From Rhodanobacter soli (lineage in GTDB: Bacteria; Pseudomonadota; Gammaproteobacteria; Xanthomonadales; Rhodanobacteraceae): a stretch of DNA of 64,000 bases. The notes below the pieces were generated by a model, which worked only from the letters and a program-made list of their open reading frames with translations, ran no database searches and had not been told where the DNA came from. The stretch is from assembly GCF_040548735.1 (NCBI RefSeq), contig NZ_JBEPSD010000001.1:744001-808000 (forward strand), in the 5' to 3' direction. The translations under genes and the position numbers were made by a program. Position 1 is the first letter of the stretch, and every line of letters starts with the position of its first letter. Positions 51,571 through 59,666 of this stretch are shown here, piece after piece.

Positions 51571-52453
51571 ACTTGGTCCCGCCCTGCAAGCGTTGATCCT
51601 CCGCGCCGAACAGGCGCTGGATCGCACCCTGCCGCCCGCCGAACAATCCCCCGCCGACCTGCACCGCGCGATGCGCTACGCCGTACTGGGCGGCGGCAAG
51701 CGGCTGCGCCCGCTGCTGGTCTACGCCGCCGCCTACGCGCTGGGCGAAGACGGGCCGCAGCTGGACGCCGCCGCCTGCGCGGTGGAGCTGATCCACGCCT
51801 ACTCGCTGGTGCACGACGACCTGCCCGCGATGGACGACGACGCGCTGCGCCGCGGCCGCCCGACCTGCCACATCGTGTTCGGCGAGGCGATGGCGATCCT
51901 CGCCGGCGACGCGCTGCAAGCGCTGGCGTTCGAGATCCTCGCCGACGACACCTCGCGCCAGACCGACACCGCCACCGGCATGGCGATGCTGCGCACGCTG
52001 GGCCGCGCCTGCGGCGCCGAAGGCATGGCCGGCGGCCAGGCGCTGGACCTCGCAGCCGTCGGCCATCCGCTGACGCTGGGTGAACTGGAACACATGCATG
52101 CCTGCAAGACCGGCGCGCTGATCCGCGCCTCGGTGCAGTTGGGCGCACTCGCCGCCGGTGCCGACGGCGACACCCTGCAGGCGCTGGACCGCTACGCCCA
52201 CGCGGTCGGCCTGGCGTTCCAGGTGCGCGACGACGTTCTCGACGTAGAAGGCGAATCGGCAGTGATCGGCAAGACCGCCGGCAAGGACGCCGCCGCCGCC
52301 AAGCCCACCTTTCCCTCGATCATCGGCCTCGATGCCTCGCGCGCCCGGCTGGCCGAACTGACCGACACCGCGCTGGCCGCGATAGCGCCACTGGGCGCAC
52401 GCGCAACCCTGCTGGAAGAGCTGGCGCTGTACGCCGCCCACCGCCGCTATTGA
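51530..52453 (+). CDS. ispA: Farnesyl diphosphate (polyprenyl) synthase, (2E,6E)-type
   Basis: Head-to-tail prenyl synthase making C10-C15 diphosphates. From the ATG at 51530 it has 307 residues and overlaps xseB by 41 bases; a TTG at 51554 is an alternative. Core motifs are [20 protein letters not shown], the first Asp-rich [27 protein letters not shown], and the second Asp-rich [19 protein letters not shown]. The FARM contains two residues between the paired Asp groups, the short-chain (FPP/GPP) type. It follows xseB, as in E. coli xseB-ispA-dxs, but no dxs follows here. Confidence 0.95.
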   Translation: MPPTAPNRLNPNSELGPALQALILRAEQALDRTLPPAEQSPADLHRAMRYAVLGGGKRLRPLLVYAAAYALGEDGPQLDAAACAVELIHAYSLVHDDLPAMDDDALRRGRPTCHIVFGEAMAILAGDALQALAFEILADDTSRQTDTATGMAMLRTLGRACGAEGMAGGQALDLAAVGHPLTLGELEHMHACKTGALIRASVQLGALAAGADGDTLQALDRYAHAVGLAFQVRDDVLDVEGESAVIGKTAGKDAAAAKPTFPSIIGLDASRARLAELTDTALAAIAPLGARATLLEELALYAAHRRY

Positions 52454-52470
52454 TCGAACCCCGCGCAATG

Positions 52471-52492
52471 AAAAGGGCGGCTTGCGCCGCCC
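52471..52492 (-). terminator. Terminator between ispA and the DUF4870 gene
   Basis: GGGCGGC, loop TTGC, GCCGCCC gives seven exact pairs. On the minus strand it is followed by TTTTCATT, so it is a better terminator for the DUF4870 gene than for ispA. It can serve both converging genes. Confidence 0.7.
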
Positions 52493-52518
52493 CTCGTTGC
52501 ATCACGCGAAGCATTGTT

Positions 52519-52920
52519 TCAGCTGACCAGCCGCAGCGTGAACGGATAGCGGTAGGTGGTGCCCTCGTTCGCCTTGATCGTGGCGATGATCACGAACACC
52601 AGCCAGCCGATCGCCAACACCGCCAGCAGCAGGAAGCCGATCAGGATGAAGCACAGGATCCAGCCCACGATGGCGGCGATCCCCACCGTGATGTTGAAGT
52701 TCAGCGCTTCCTTGCCCTGGTCGTTGACGAACGGCATGGTGTCTTTCTTGATCAGCCAGATCACCAGCGGCCCGATGATGCTGCCCAGCGGAATGATCAC
52801 GCCGACCAGCGCGGACAGGTGCGCGAACATCGCCCACTGGCGCTCTTCGGCGGAAGGGGCCCCGGCCATGGGCGGCTCGTTCGGCGGGGGCGGAATGACG
52901 GACTCGGGTGGAACGCTCAT
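52519..52920 (-). CDS. DUF4870 (Tic20-like) membrane protein
   Basis: Inner-membrane protein of 133 residues from MSVPPESVIPPPP, with AAGGAG six bases upstream. After a Pro-rich N-terminus, EERQWAMFAHLSALVGVIIP begins the DUF4870 core. Two to three membrane helices follow (GSIIGPLVIWLIKKDTMPFV, GWILCFILIGFLLLAVLAIG), then VDQGKEALNFN-type sequence NDQGKEALNFNITVGIAAIV. The C-terminus ends NEGTTYRYPFTLRLVS. The family is widespread; no function is known. It stands alone. Confidence 0.88.
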   Translation of the reverse strand: MSVPPESVIPPPPNEPPMAGAPSAEERQWAMFAHLSALVGVIIPLGSIIGPLVIWLIKKDTMPFVNDQGKEALNFNITVGIAAIVGWILCFILIGFLLLAVLAIGWLVFVIIATIKANEGTTYRYPFTLRLVS

Positions 52921-53087
52921 GCGCATCTCCTTGTAGTCAGAACTTGCGTCGACGGCTCGCCGGCCGGTTGTGCCGATGCTAGCAAGGCTTGAGCCGCTTT
53001 GCCGCAGGAATCTGCGGCACGGGCCGCCAGCGCGAACCGGCCACTTTGCGACGGTTTGACCCGCATCGTCGGCGGGAGATGCCTGCG

Positions 53088-53112
53088 CCTCCCCTGCAAG
53101 CAGAGGAGGGAG
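53088..53112. repeat. Half copy of the CCTCCCCTGC palindrome downstream of tldE
   Basis: CGCCTCCCCTGCAAGCAGAG followed by GAGGGA matches the arm of the element at 47508-47612 with a few changes. It lies just after the tldE stop on the minus strand. Confidence 0.5.
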
Positions 53113-53118
53113 TCATGC

Positions 53119-54501
53119 TTACTCGCCAGCGACCATCATCCGGTCGAGCAGAATCGAACCGGTGAGGATGTGCGAGCGCGGGTCGACATCCGTGCCCACC
53201 GCGACGACGCCGGCGAACATCTCGCGCAGGTTCGCCGCGATGGTGATCCCTTCCACCGGGTACGCAATCCGCCCGTTCTCGACCCAGAAGCCGGCCGCGC
53301 CGCGCGAATAGTCGCCGGTGACGGTGGACACGCCCTGCCCCATCACCTCGGTCACCAGCAAGCCGGTGCCCAGGCGTTGCAGCATGCCGTCGAAATCGCT
53401 GTGCTCGCGGTCGACCGCGCCCGGCTCCACGATCAGGTTGTGGATGCCGCCGGCATTGCCGGTCGATTCCAGCCCGAGCTTGCGCGCCGAGTAGCTGCCC
53501 AGCACGTAGCGCGCCAGCACGCCGCCTTCGATCAGCGCGCTGTCGCGGGTCGCCACGCCTTCGGCGTCGAAATTGCCGGAGCCCTGGCCGCGCGGCAGGT
53601 GCGGCCGCTCGTCGATATTCAGCCAGGCCGGCATCACCGGCTTGCCGACATGGTCGAGCAGGAAGCTGGCCTGGCGATACAACGCGCCGCCGCTGACCGC
53701 ACCGAGCAGGTGGCCGATCAGCCCGCGCGCCAGTTCCGGCGCGAACAGCACCGGGCACTGCCGCGTCGACAGGCTGCGCGCGCCCATCCGCGCCAGCGTG
53801 CGTTCGGCCGCCTTGTCGCCGAGCGCCTGCGCGCTGATGAAATCGCCGGCGGCGCGCACGCTGTCGTACCAGTAATCGCGCTGCATGCCGTCCTCGTCGC
53901 CGGCGATCAGCGCCAGCGACAGCGAGTGCCGGGTGCCGCGCTCGCGCCCCACGAAACCGTGCGAATTCGCGTATACCGACAGCCCCTGCCCGGCCTGCAC
54001 GCTGGCGCCGTCGGAATTGCTGATGCCGGCGTGCGCGCGGCCAGCCGTCTCGATGGCGATGCCCAGCTCGATCGCGCGCGCGGTGTCGATGTCCCACGGA
54101 TGCCACAGGTCAAGGTCAGGGAACGAGGTGGCCATGCGCGCCGCATCGGCCAGCCCTGCGGCCGGGTCGGCTTCGGTGTAGCGCGCGATCGCGCAGGCCT
54201 GGTCCAGCGTGGCCTGGATCGAATCGGGGTTGAGGTCGGCCGTGCTGGCCGAGCCCTTGCGCTGGCCGAAGTACACGGTGAGCCCGAAACCGCGGTCGCG
54301 GGTGTGCTCCACCGTCTCCACCTCGCCCAGGCGCACGTTCACGCTCAGTCCGGTGTCGATACTGGCGGCCACCTCGGCCTGGCTGGCGCCGGCGGCGCGG
54401 GCGCGGCGGATCACGTCCTCGGCCAGCTCCGCCAGCCGGTCGAGTTCGGACTCACTACGATCCGGCAGGTTGCGGTCCTGGCTGATGGCAACTTCGCTCA
54501 C
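53119..54501 (-). CDS. pmbA: Metalloprotease-accessory protein TldE/PmbA
   Basis: Inactive-protease partner of TldD. TldD-TldE matures ribosomally made peptides such as microcins and unfolded proteins. The 460 residues begin at a GTG (VSEVAISQDRNLPDRSESEL) with AGGAAAG upstream; upstream sequence has no support. Visible are SVNVRLGEVETVEHTRDRGF, GISNSDGASVQAGQGLSVYA, HPLLGAVSG-type sequence HLLGAVSGGALYRQASFLLD and TGNAGGIHNLIVEPGAVD. The TldD partner lies at 60105, separated by darP and the accessory segment. Confidence 0.95.
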   Translation of the reverse strand: MSEVAISQDRNLPDRSESELDRLAELAEDVIRRARAAGASQAEVAASIDTGLSVNVRLGEVETVEHTRDRGFGLTVYFGQRKGSASTADLNPDSIQATLDQACAIARYTEADPAAGLADAARMATSFPDLDLWHPWDIDTARAIELGIAIETAGRAHAGISNSDGASVQAGQGLSVYANSHGFVGRERGTRHSLSLALIAGDEDGMQRDYWYDSVRAAGDFISAQALGDKAAERTLARMGARSLSTRQCPVLFAPELARGLIGHLLGAVSGGALYRQASFLLDHVGKPVMPAWLNIDERPHLPRGQGSGNFDAEGVATRDSALIEGGVLARYVLGSYSARKLGLESTGNAGGIHNLIVEPGAVDREHSDFDGMLQRLGTGLLVTEVMGQGVSTVTGDYSRGAAGFWVENGRIAYPVEGITIAANLREMFAGVVAVGTDVDPRSHILTGSILLDRMMVAGE

Positions 54502-54608
54502 GTTTGGGCTTTCCTGGAGATTAGGCGGGTAGAATAAGCGGTTCGCGACCGCTGGCCCCAAAACGTGGGGGCGCGGCGGCGGAATGAAAAGAGCTGCGGA
54601 GAACGCCC

Positions 54609-54878
54609 ATGCAACCCACCGCCGGCATCTATCGTCACTACAAGGGTCAGCGCTACCGCGTGCTGGGCACCGCACACCACAGCGAAACGATGGAACCGCT
54701 GGTGGTCTACCAGGCGCTCTACGGCGATCACGGCCTGTGGGTGCGCCCCGCCGCGATGTTCAGCGAAACCATCGAACTGGACGGCGAACCGATCGCCCGC
54801 TTCGCGCTGGAACAAGCCGAACTGGATCCGGCCGAACCAGGCCCGACCGGGCTGGCCAGCAACGACCCGCACGCCTGA
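54609..54878 (+). CDS. DUF1653 domain protein
   Basis: Small protein of 89 residues. It opens with AGIYRHYKGQRYRVLGTAHH, then MEPLVVYQALYGDHGLWVRP and AAMFSETIELDGEPIARFAL, which is the complete DUF1653 beta-rich fold. Family function is unknown. It starts 107 bases from the divergent tldE and precedes darP by 29 bases, so it is likely cotranscribed with it. Confidence 0.93.
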   Translation: MQPTAGIYRHYKGQRYRVLGTAHHSETMEPLVVYQALYGDHGLWVRPAAMFSETIELDGEPIARFALEQAELDPAEPGPTGLASNDPHA

Positions 54879-54907
54879 TCCACCCGCTTTTCTTCTGGAA
54901 TGACCCC

Positions 54908-55459
54908 GTGAGCCCGAGCCGCAGCCGCAACCAGACCGAACTCGACGAAGAAGACTACGGTCCCAGCCGCACCCAGCAGCGTCGCGAAGCCCTGGCCATC
55001 CTGACCCTGGCCGGCCAGCTGACCGAGCTGCAGCCGAGCCGGCTGGCCAAGCTGGCGCTGCCGGACGACGTGCGCCGCGAAATCGACATCACCCGCCGCA
55101 TGACCGCACACGGCGCGAAGAAACGCCAGCTCGCCTTCCTCGCCAAGGTGATGCGCCGCTACGGCGAAGAAGACTTCGCCGCCGTGCGCGCCGAACTCGG
55201 CGAGAACCGCGAGAAGCAGCGCCAGGAAACCGCGGCGATGCATCGCCTCGAAGCGATGCGCGACCGCCTGCTCGCCGAGGACGAAGCCGCCCTGTCCGAG
55301 CTGATCGCCGAGCATCCGCAGGTCGACCGCCAGCACCTGCGTTCGCTGGTGCGCCAGGCGCGCATCGAGAAGGACACGCCGAACAAGCCGCCGCGAGCGT
55401 ATCGGGAGATCTTCCAGTTGTTGAAGGATCTGCAGACGGGCGATTCGGCCGAGGACTGA
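54908..55459 (+). CDS. darP: Ribosome-associated protein DarP (YjgA)
   Basis: 50S assembly factor of the DUF615 family. The 183 residues start at a GTG (VSPSRSRNQTELDEEDYGPS) with GGAA upstream. They contain RTQQRREALAILTLAGQLTE, LALPDDVRREIDITRRMTAH, GAKKRQLAFLAKVMRRYGEE and the all-helical C-terminus ending ALSELIAEHPQVDRQHLRSL. It sits beside tldE, the arrangement also seen in E. coli (yjgA-pmbA). Confidence 0.95.
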   Translation: MSPSRSRNQTELDEEDYGPSRTQQRREALAILTLAGQLTELQPSRLAKLALPDDVRREIDITRRMTAHGAKKRQLAFLAKVMRRYGEEDFAAVRAELGENREKQRQETAAMHRLEAMRDRLLAEDEAALSELIAEHPQVDRQHLRSLVRQARIEKDTPNKPPRAYREIFQLLKDLQTGDSAED

Positions 55460-55490
55460 GCGATCCGCGGCACCTAGTGCGACGCGCACA

Positions 55491-55516
55491 TGCAGGAGCG
55501 CACCTTGTGCGCGATG
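55491..55516 (+). repeat. GTAGGAGC-family repeat after darP
   Basis: TGCAGGAGCGCACCTTGTGC followed by GCGATG: the core AGGAGCGCACCTTGTGCGC is itself a palindrome. This version, with a purely GC palindromic end, is the clearest copy of the family in the window. Confidence 0.65.
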
Positions 55517-55648
55517 CCTTTGCTCGCACGAGCGAAGGCCTGCAGCCCTTCCAGAATCGTCATTCCAACGAAGATTGCATCAGCCCCCATCGTCATTCCG
55601 GCGAAGGCCGGAATCGCTTCTGCACTTCTGCGCCCTGGCACTTCGGGG

Positions 55649-55772
55649 AACCTCGAATAACCCCCGAAGCCGTCATTCCCGCGAAAGCGGGAATCCATTT
55701 TGATCCTGCGGAACAGCAACTTGGATTCCCGCTTTCGCGGGAATGACGAATAAAAGAGGGTTATTCGAGGTT
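55649..55772. mobile_element. MITE-like nested palindromic element with 15-bp terminal inverted repeats
   Basis: AACCTCGAATAACCC at 55649-55663 and its exact reverse complement GGGTTATTCGAGGTT at 55758-55772 bound the element. Inside, two 27-bp perfect arms (55671-55697 and 55722-55748) each contain ATTCCCGCGAAAGCGGGAAT. The total is 124 bases with no coding capacity. The inner ATTCCCGCG...CGCGGGAAT unit is a repeat type common in proteobacteria. The related palindrome at 55591-55615 may be a decayed copy of an inner arm. Confidence 0.6.
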
Positions 55773-55838
55773 TCTTCGGCTGCGCACGGCTGCACCCGTG
55801 CGCAGGTAGCGTATTCTTCCGAATGAAAGGGGGCCACC

Positions 55839-55967
55839 ATGCAACTTCACTGGAACAAGATCAGAGATCGATCGCCATGCTTTTCGCACGAGCGTAAACA
55901 CGTATCACCCGGCAACACCACGTCAGAGGCCGCGCAACGCTGCGTCACTGCGAGAACGCCCAAATGA
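55839..55967 (+). CDS. Small hypothetical ORF, 42 codons
   Basis: Starts MQLHWNKIRDRSPCFSHERK and ends SEAAQRCVTARTPK. A strong GGGGG site lies five to six bases before the ATG. Its TGA overlaps the ATG of the downstream membrane gene (ATGA), the sign of translational coupling. No motif is recognised. It could be a genuine leader peptide or a fortuitous ORF. Confidence 0.4.
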   Translation: MQLHWNKIRDRSPCFSHERKHVSPGNTTSEAAQRCVTARTPK

Positions 55968-56841
55968 TGTACACGCTCATTCCGCTTCTTTCGATAATCC
56001 TTCCGATACTCGTTGCCATCGCGATAGTGTTTCTGATCCGCTTCTGGCAGATGCGCGACGGCCGACGCTCACCGCTGACCGACAAATTGCATCATGGCCC
56101 GGGAGAGCAACTGCGTCGCGAACTGGAGAAATCCAGCGAAGGCATCGATGAAGCGCTTATGACCATATCTTTTATCGGGCCATTCCTCATCTGCGCCTGG
56201 GCGTTGCCACAACTCGATTGGTCGAAGATCAAATTTGGCCTCGGCGAATGGATACTGAGCATCTTCTTCGTGGGAATGTTGGCCTGGGCAATCCGCAAGG
56301 TCACGCGATTGGTCGCCAAACGCCAAGACTGCGTGAGGGCCTGGATGCCGAACTGATGACCGCACAGCTTCTGATACCGCTTGCTTCCAAAGGCTGCCAA
56401 GTCTTCCATGACATCCCAGCCGACGGTTTCAACCTCGACCATGTCGTGATCGGCCCACACGCGGTCTATATGGTCGAAACCAAGTCACGCAGAAAGCCCG
56501 GCAAGGGAAAACAAAGTGCAAACGTTGAGTACGACGGCAAAGCGCTCCGCTTCCCCGATCACGTAACCAGCAAGCCCGTGGATCAGGCTCGCCACGAAGC
56601 GCGCTGGCTGGCAGAGTTCCTCCGCGGGGCAGCAGGCGAAAATGTACTCGTCATACCGGTGGTGGCATTGCCGGGCTGGTATGTCAATTCCGGCCGGAAC
56701 GCCCATCTGTCCGACGTCATCGTTCTCAACCCGAAGATGCACGGCACTTTCACCAGCAAGCGCAGCGATACACCACTCAGCGATTCGTTGCGTAACCGAA
56801 TTGTATATGCGCTGGTGCAGCGCTATCCGGCGTTGCCCTGA
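55964..56841 (+). pseudogene. Membrane-anchored NERD-domain protein, split by a frame change
   Basis: Two frames together cover one protein of the NERD (nuclease-related) family. Frame A (55964-56356, 130 residues) starts MMYTLIPLLSIILPILVAIA, with two membrane regions (also GPFLICAWALPQLD and WILSIFFVGMLAWAI). Frame B runs to 56841 and has RLREGLDAELMTAQLLIPLA, VFHDIPADGFNLDHVVIGPH, VYMVETKSRRKP with the Asp and ExK of a restriction-like site, and HEARWLAEFLRGAAGENVLV. The switch is -1 near 56320-56335. The alternative is two genes, the second from the ATG at 56356 overlapping the first stop (TGATG), but that would lose the conserved REGLDAE helix. Codon use is more AT-rich than that of neighbours. 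Confidence 0.75.
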
Positions 56842-57005
56842 GTCTGAGCGAGGAATGACGGAGGAGCAGTTTGAACGGCCCGAGAATCATCCAACCGGCC
56901 GCATCAGCAATGTTTTCTGGCGCCTTTCCGCCACACCTTTCCTCCCTCGACTTCGGGTGCCGACCGTCTGTCTATACTTGAGCATCCGTTGAGGAAGCAA
57001 ATCAC

Positions 57006-57857
57006 ATGGCTAGAGGTGATGACTGGTCGCGGGTGGAGGTGGAGGCCTGCGTTGCTTCATATCTCATGATGCTGGCGCTGGAACTCAACGGTCAGCGCTA
57101 CAACAAAACCGAGCACGCTGAAGCGCTGATGCGGAAGCTTGATGGCCGCAATCGGGGATCGGTCGAGTTCAAACACTGCAACATCAGCGCCGTCCTGCTC
57201 GCATTGGGGTATCCGAGCATCAATGGCTACAAGCCTCGTTCCAATTACCAGTCCGAACTGCTGGACGTGGTGGAATCGCAGTTGGAAGGGAACACCGTCA
57301 TCGACACGGCCGCCCAAGCTGCCGTCGAGCGCCCGGCCATCGAGATCGCCGTTAACGAATCCATGTCAGTCTGGGTACCTGCACCGAAGCCCGCGAAGGT
57401 GCGTGAAACCGCTTCTGAATACGCACCTCGGTTCTCGCCTGTCCGGCGCGACTATCTCGCCCGTGAGGCTCGCAACCGCTCGCTTGGTCGCGCAGGCGAG
57501 TTGTTCGTGCTCGAACTGGAATCACGCAGATTGCATGGCGAAGGCAAAAAGGCATTGAGCGAGCGTGTCGAGCATGTTGCCGCAAGCCAAGGCGACGGTT
57601 TGGGTTACGACATCCTGTCTTTTGAAAGCAATGGTCGCGAGCGCCTGATCGAGGTCAAGACGACCGCGTTCGGTGAGCTGACGCCGTTTTATGTCAGCCG
57701 CAACGAGATCGCCCGCTCCAACGCGGACGCGGACAAATACCGTCTGTACAGGATCTTCGACTTTCGCGATAAGCCGAGGGTCTTCCAGCTACCAGGATCG
57801 ATAGATGGTCATTGCACGCTCGATCCCGTGACATATCTGGCGCGTTTCACTGCCTAA
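57006..57857 (+). CDS. DUF3883 nuclease-like protein, putative restriction/defence gene
   Basis: Protein of 283 residues. The N-terminal part (residues 6-88: DWSRVEVEACVASYLMMLAL, then VEFKHCNISAVLLALGYPSI and NGYKPRSNYQ) is a domain seen at the N-terminus of restriction-type proteins. The C-terminal DUF3883 domain has E165 in LGRAGELFVLELE, D202 in GDGLGYDILSFES, and E216-x-K218 in RLIEVKTTA, a PD-(D/E)xK-like arrangement. FYVSRNEIARSNAD completes it. A GAGGAAG site precedes the ATG and a TATACT box lies 30 bases upstream. No methyltransferase or helicase is adjacent, so it would be a single-gene system. Type IV-like restriction is an inference. Confidence 0.75.
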   Translation: MARGDDWSRVEVEACVASYLMMLALELNGQRYNKTEHAEALMRKLDGRNRGSVEFKHCNISAVLLALGYPSINGYKPRSNYQSELLDVVESQLEGNTVIDTAAQAAVERPAIEIAVNESMSVWVPAPKPAKVRETASEYAPRFSPVRRDYLAREARNRSLGRAGELFVLELESRRLHGEGKKALSERVEHVAASQGDGLGYDILSFESNGRERLIEVKTTAFGELTPFYVSRNEIARSNADADKYRLYRIFDFRDKPRVFQLPGSIDGHCTLDPVTYLARFTA

Positions 57858-58034
57858 TCAGACTCTGGCTGGCGGAGAAAGCTTTTCGCTGTAGATATGT
57901 AAAGCATCGCGCATCGGGTGCGGGCCAGTGCCACGGTAAGGCGAAGTCGACAGAACGCGCAGCAATTGCACATGAGCCACATACAACGCGGGCGCCCACC
58001 TCTCGGCGGACGCCCACGCGGCGCATCGCGGAAG
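57858..58034. other. Gap between converging DUF3883 and S53 peptidase genes
   Basis: No gene seen. On the minus strand GGGCG...GGCGCCC forms a weak hairpin shortly after the S53 peptidase stop, without a T-run. Confidence 0.5.
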
Positions 58035-59666
58035 TTACAGCCCCGCGTTCAACGCACTCACGATGCCGCTGCCGAATCCGCTGGCGTAGTCCCAGCCGAC
58101 CGTCGCGGTCTCGCCGCCATTGCTGCCGGAGGTGATGTCGTGATAGCTGGCGGTGGACACGCTGTACAGGTGCGGCCCGGCGAAGCCCAGCGTCGGGTGC
58201 GCCGCGAGCATGCGGGCCCAGATGGCGGCGAACAGCGGCGCCGCCAGGCTGGTGCCGCCGTACTGCGCGTTGCTGCCGTTGACGATGATGATGGCGCCCG
58301 AGTTCGGGTCGGCATCGAAGGCCACGTCGGCCACGTCGCGGGTGGTGCCGCCGCCCTGGGTCTGCCAACTCGGCTTGGGCTCCACCGTGCTCGGGCTGCC
58401 GCCGGCCTTGCTCCACAGCGTCTCGCTGACCCAGCTGTTGGATGTGCCGGTGCTCAGCGATGTGCCGCTGACGGCGATGACGTAGGGCGAGCTGGCCGGG
58501 TAGCTCGGCGTGGTGCCGCCGGGCGCCTTGGTGCATTCGTTGGAACCGGAATCGCCGGTGGAGATGGAGAACGTCTGCCCCTGCGCCACGCCCAGCGCGA
58601 AGATCTGGTCGTCGGCCGCCATCGAGCCGTCCTGGTAGGCGCTGGTTTCGCATTCGCCGAGCGACACGTTGATGACTTGCGCCTGGTTGTCGCTGACCAC
58701 CTGGTTGAACGCCGCGGTGAGCGCGCTGTTGGTCAGCGAATTGGCCGCGTAGAAGATCAGCTTGCCGACGCCGCCGGACATGCCGACGATGTCCTGGCTG
58801 TCCAGATCCCACTCGGGCGTGCCGCTGGTGTCGGTGCCCGGCGTGCCCACCGTCACCACCTGCGTGTTCACCGCCGGCAGGCCGTTGCTGCTGGTGAACT
58901 GATTGAGATCCTTCAGCGGCTGGGTCATGTTGCCGTCGCTGATGATGCCCACGGTGATGGTGGAGGCGGCCGGGGTGCTGCCCGCGTTGTAGATGGCCGG
59001 GAACGTGGTCGGGTTGTGGCCGACCAGGGTAACGCCACCGCCGCCGCCCGGCTTGCCCTTCTCCACGCGCCCCTGCGTCGAGGCCGCGACGATCATGGTG
59101 TGCGGATGCGTCACCGTCTGCAGGCCGCTCACCGACAGCACGGCATCGGCCAGCGCCGCCGGCACCCTGGCGTCGTCGATGTTGGCGTATGCCGCGTGGC
59201 CGCTGGCGTCGGAGGCCTTGACGAAGCGCGTGCCGAACGCGGTCCGCGCGTTGCCGGCGGTACCGTCGGCGGAAACCAGCAAGCGGTTGGCGGAGACGCT
59301 GACGTTGGTGAAGCCGGCCCGGCTCAGGTAATCGGCTACGGCCTGCGCCTGCGCCTGGCTCGGCAGGAAATTCTTTGCCACATCGCCCGCCTGCAGCTTG
59401 GCGCGGAACAGCGGGCTGGCGGGGTTGTGCGCAGCGGCGATGAAGTCGTCGAGCGCGCCCTTGTTCTGGATCTTCAACGCCACTTGCACGTGCAGCGGCA
59501 TGTCGAATGCCACCAGGTCACTCATGTTCACCGACGCGGCCGGCACGTGGGCGTGCGTGGCCGTCGTCTTCCAGGTTGCGTCGACACCGGCCGCCGATGC
59601 GACCGTGGACGCCAGCGCCCAGATTGCCCCCATCGCCAGACACAGCGAAGTCTTCTTCATCTGCAT
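58035..59666 (-). CDS. Secreted S53-family serine-carboxyl peptidase (sedolisin/pro-kumamolisin type)
   Basis: Pepstatin-insensitive acid endopeptidase exported as a proenzyme. The 543 residues have a signal peptide (MQMKKTSLCLAMGAIWALAS to ASA), a pro-kumamolisin activation domain (about 50-190; HVQVALKIQNKGALDDFIAA) and the catalytic domain. Catalytic Glu and Asp are in GTPEWDLDSQDIVG, the oxyanion Asp in FSISTGDSGSNE, and Ser in QYGGTSLAAPLFAAI. Calcium-site residues are in YHDITSGSNG and VGWDYASGFG. All required residues are present. The ATG follows GGGGA. It stands alone and would degrade proteins outside the cell, best at acid pH. Confidence 0.94.
   Translation of the reverse strand: MQMKKTSLCLAMGAIWALASTVASAAGVDATWKTTATHAHVPAASVNMSDLVAFDMPLHVQVALKIQNKGALDDFIAAAHNPASPLFRAKLQAGDVAKNFLPSQAQAQAVADYLSRAGFTNVSVSANRLLVSADGTAGNARTAFGTRFVKASDASGHAAYANIDDARVPAALADAVLSVSGLQTVTHPHTMIVAASTQGRVEKGKPGGGGGVTLVGHNPTTFPAIYNAGSTPAASTITVGIISDGNMTQPLKDLNQFTSSNGLPAVNTQVVTVGTPGTDTSGTPEWDLDSQDIVGMSGGVGKLIFYAANSLTNSALTAAFNQVVSDNQAQVINVSLGECETSAYQDGSMAADDQIFALGVAQGQTFSISTGDSGSNECTKAPGGTTPSYPASSPYVIAVSGTSLSTGTSNSWVSETLWSKAGGSPSTVEPKPSWQTQGGGTTRDVADVAFDADPNSGAIIIVNGSNAQYGGTSLAAPLFAAIWARMLAAHPTLGFAGPHLYSVSTASYHDITSGSNGGETATVGWDYASGFGSGIVSALNAGL

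Larger units (their letters stand above)
55460..55838. other. Gene-free, repeat-rich boundary of the accessory segment
   Basis: No supported gene. The stretch holds a GTAGGAGC-type repeat at 55491, a CGTCATTCCGGCGAAGGCCGG palindrome at 55591-55615, a nested palindromic element at 55649-55772 and a hairpin TGCGCACGG...CCGTGCGCA at 55782-55804. It marks the left edge of the accessory segment. Confidence 0.7.
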
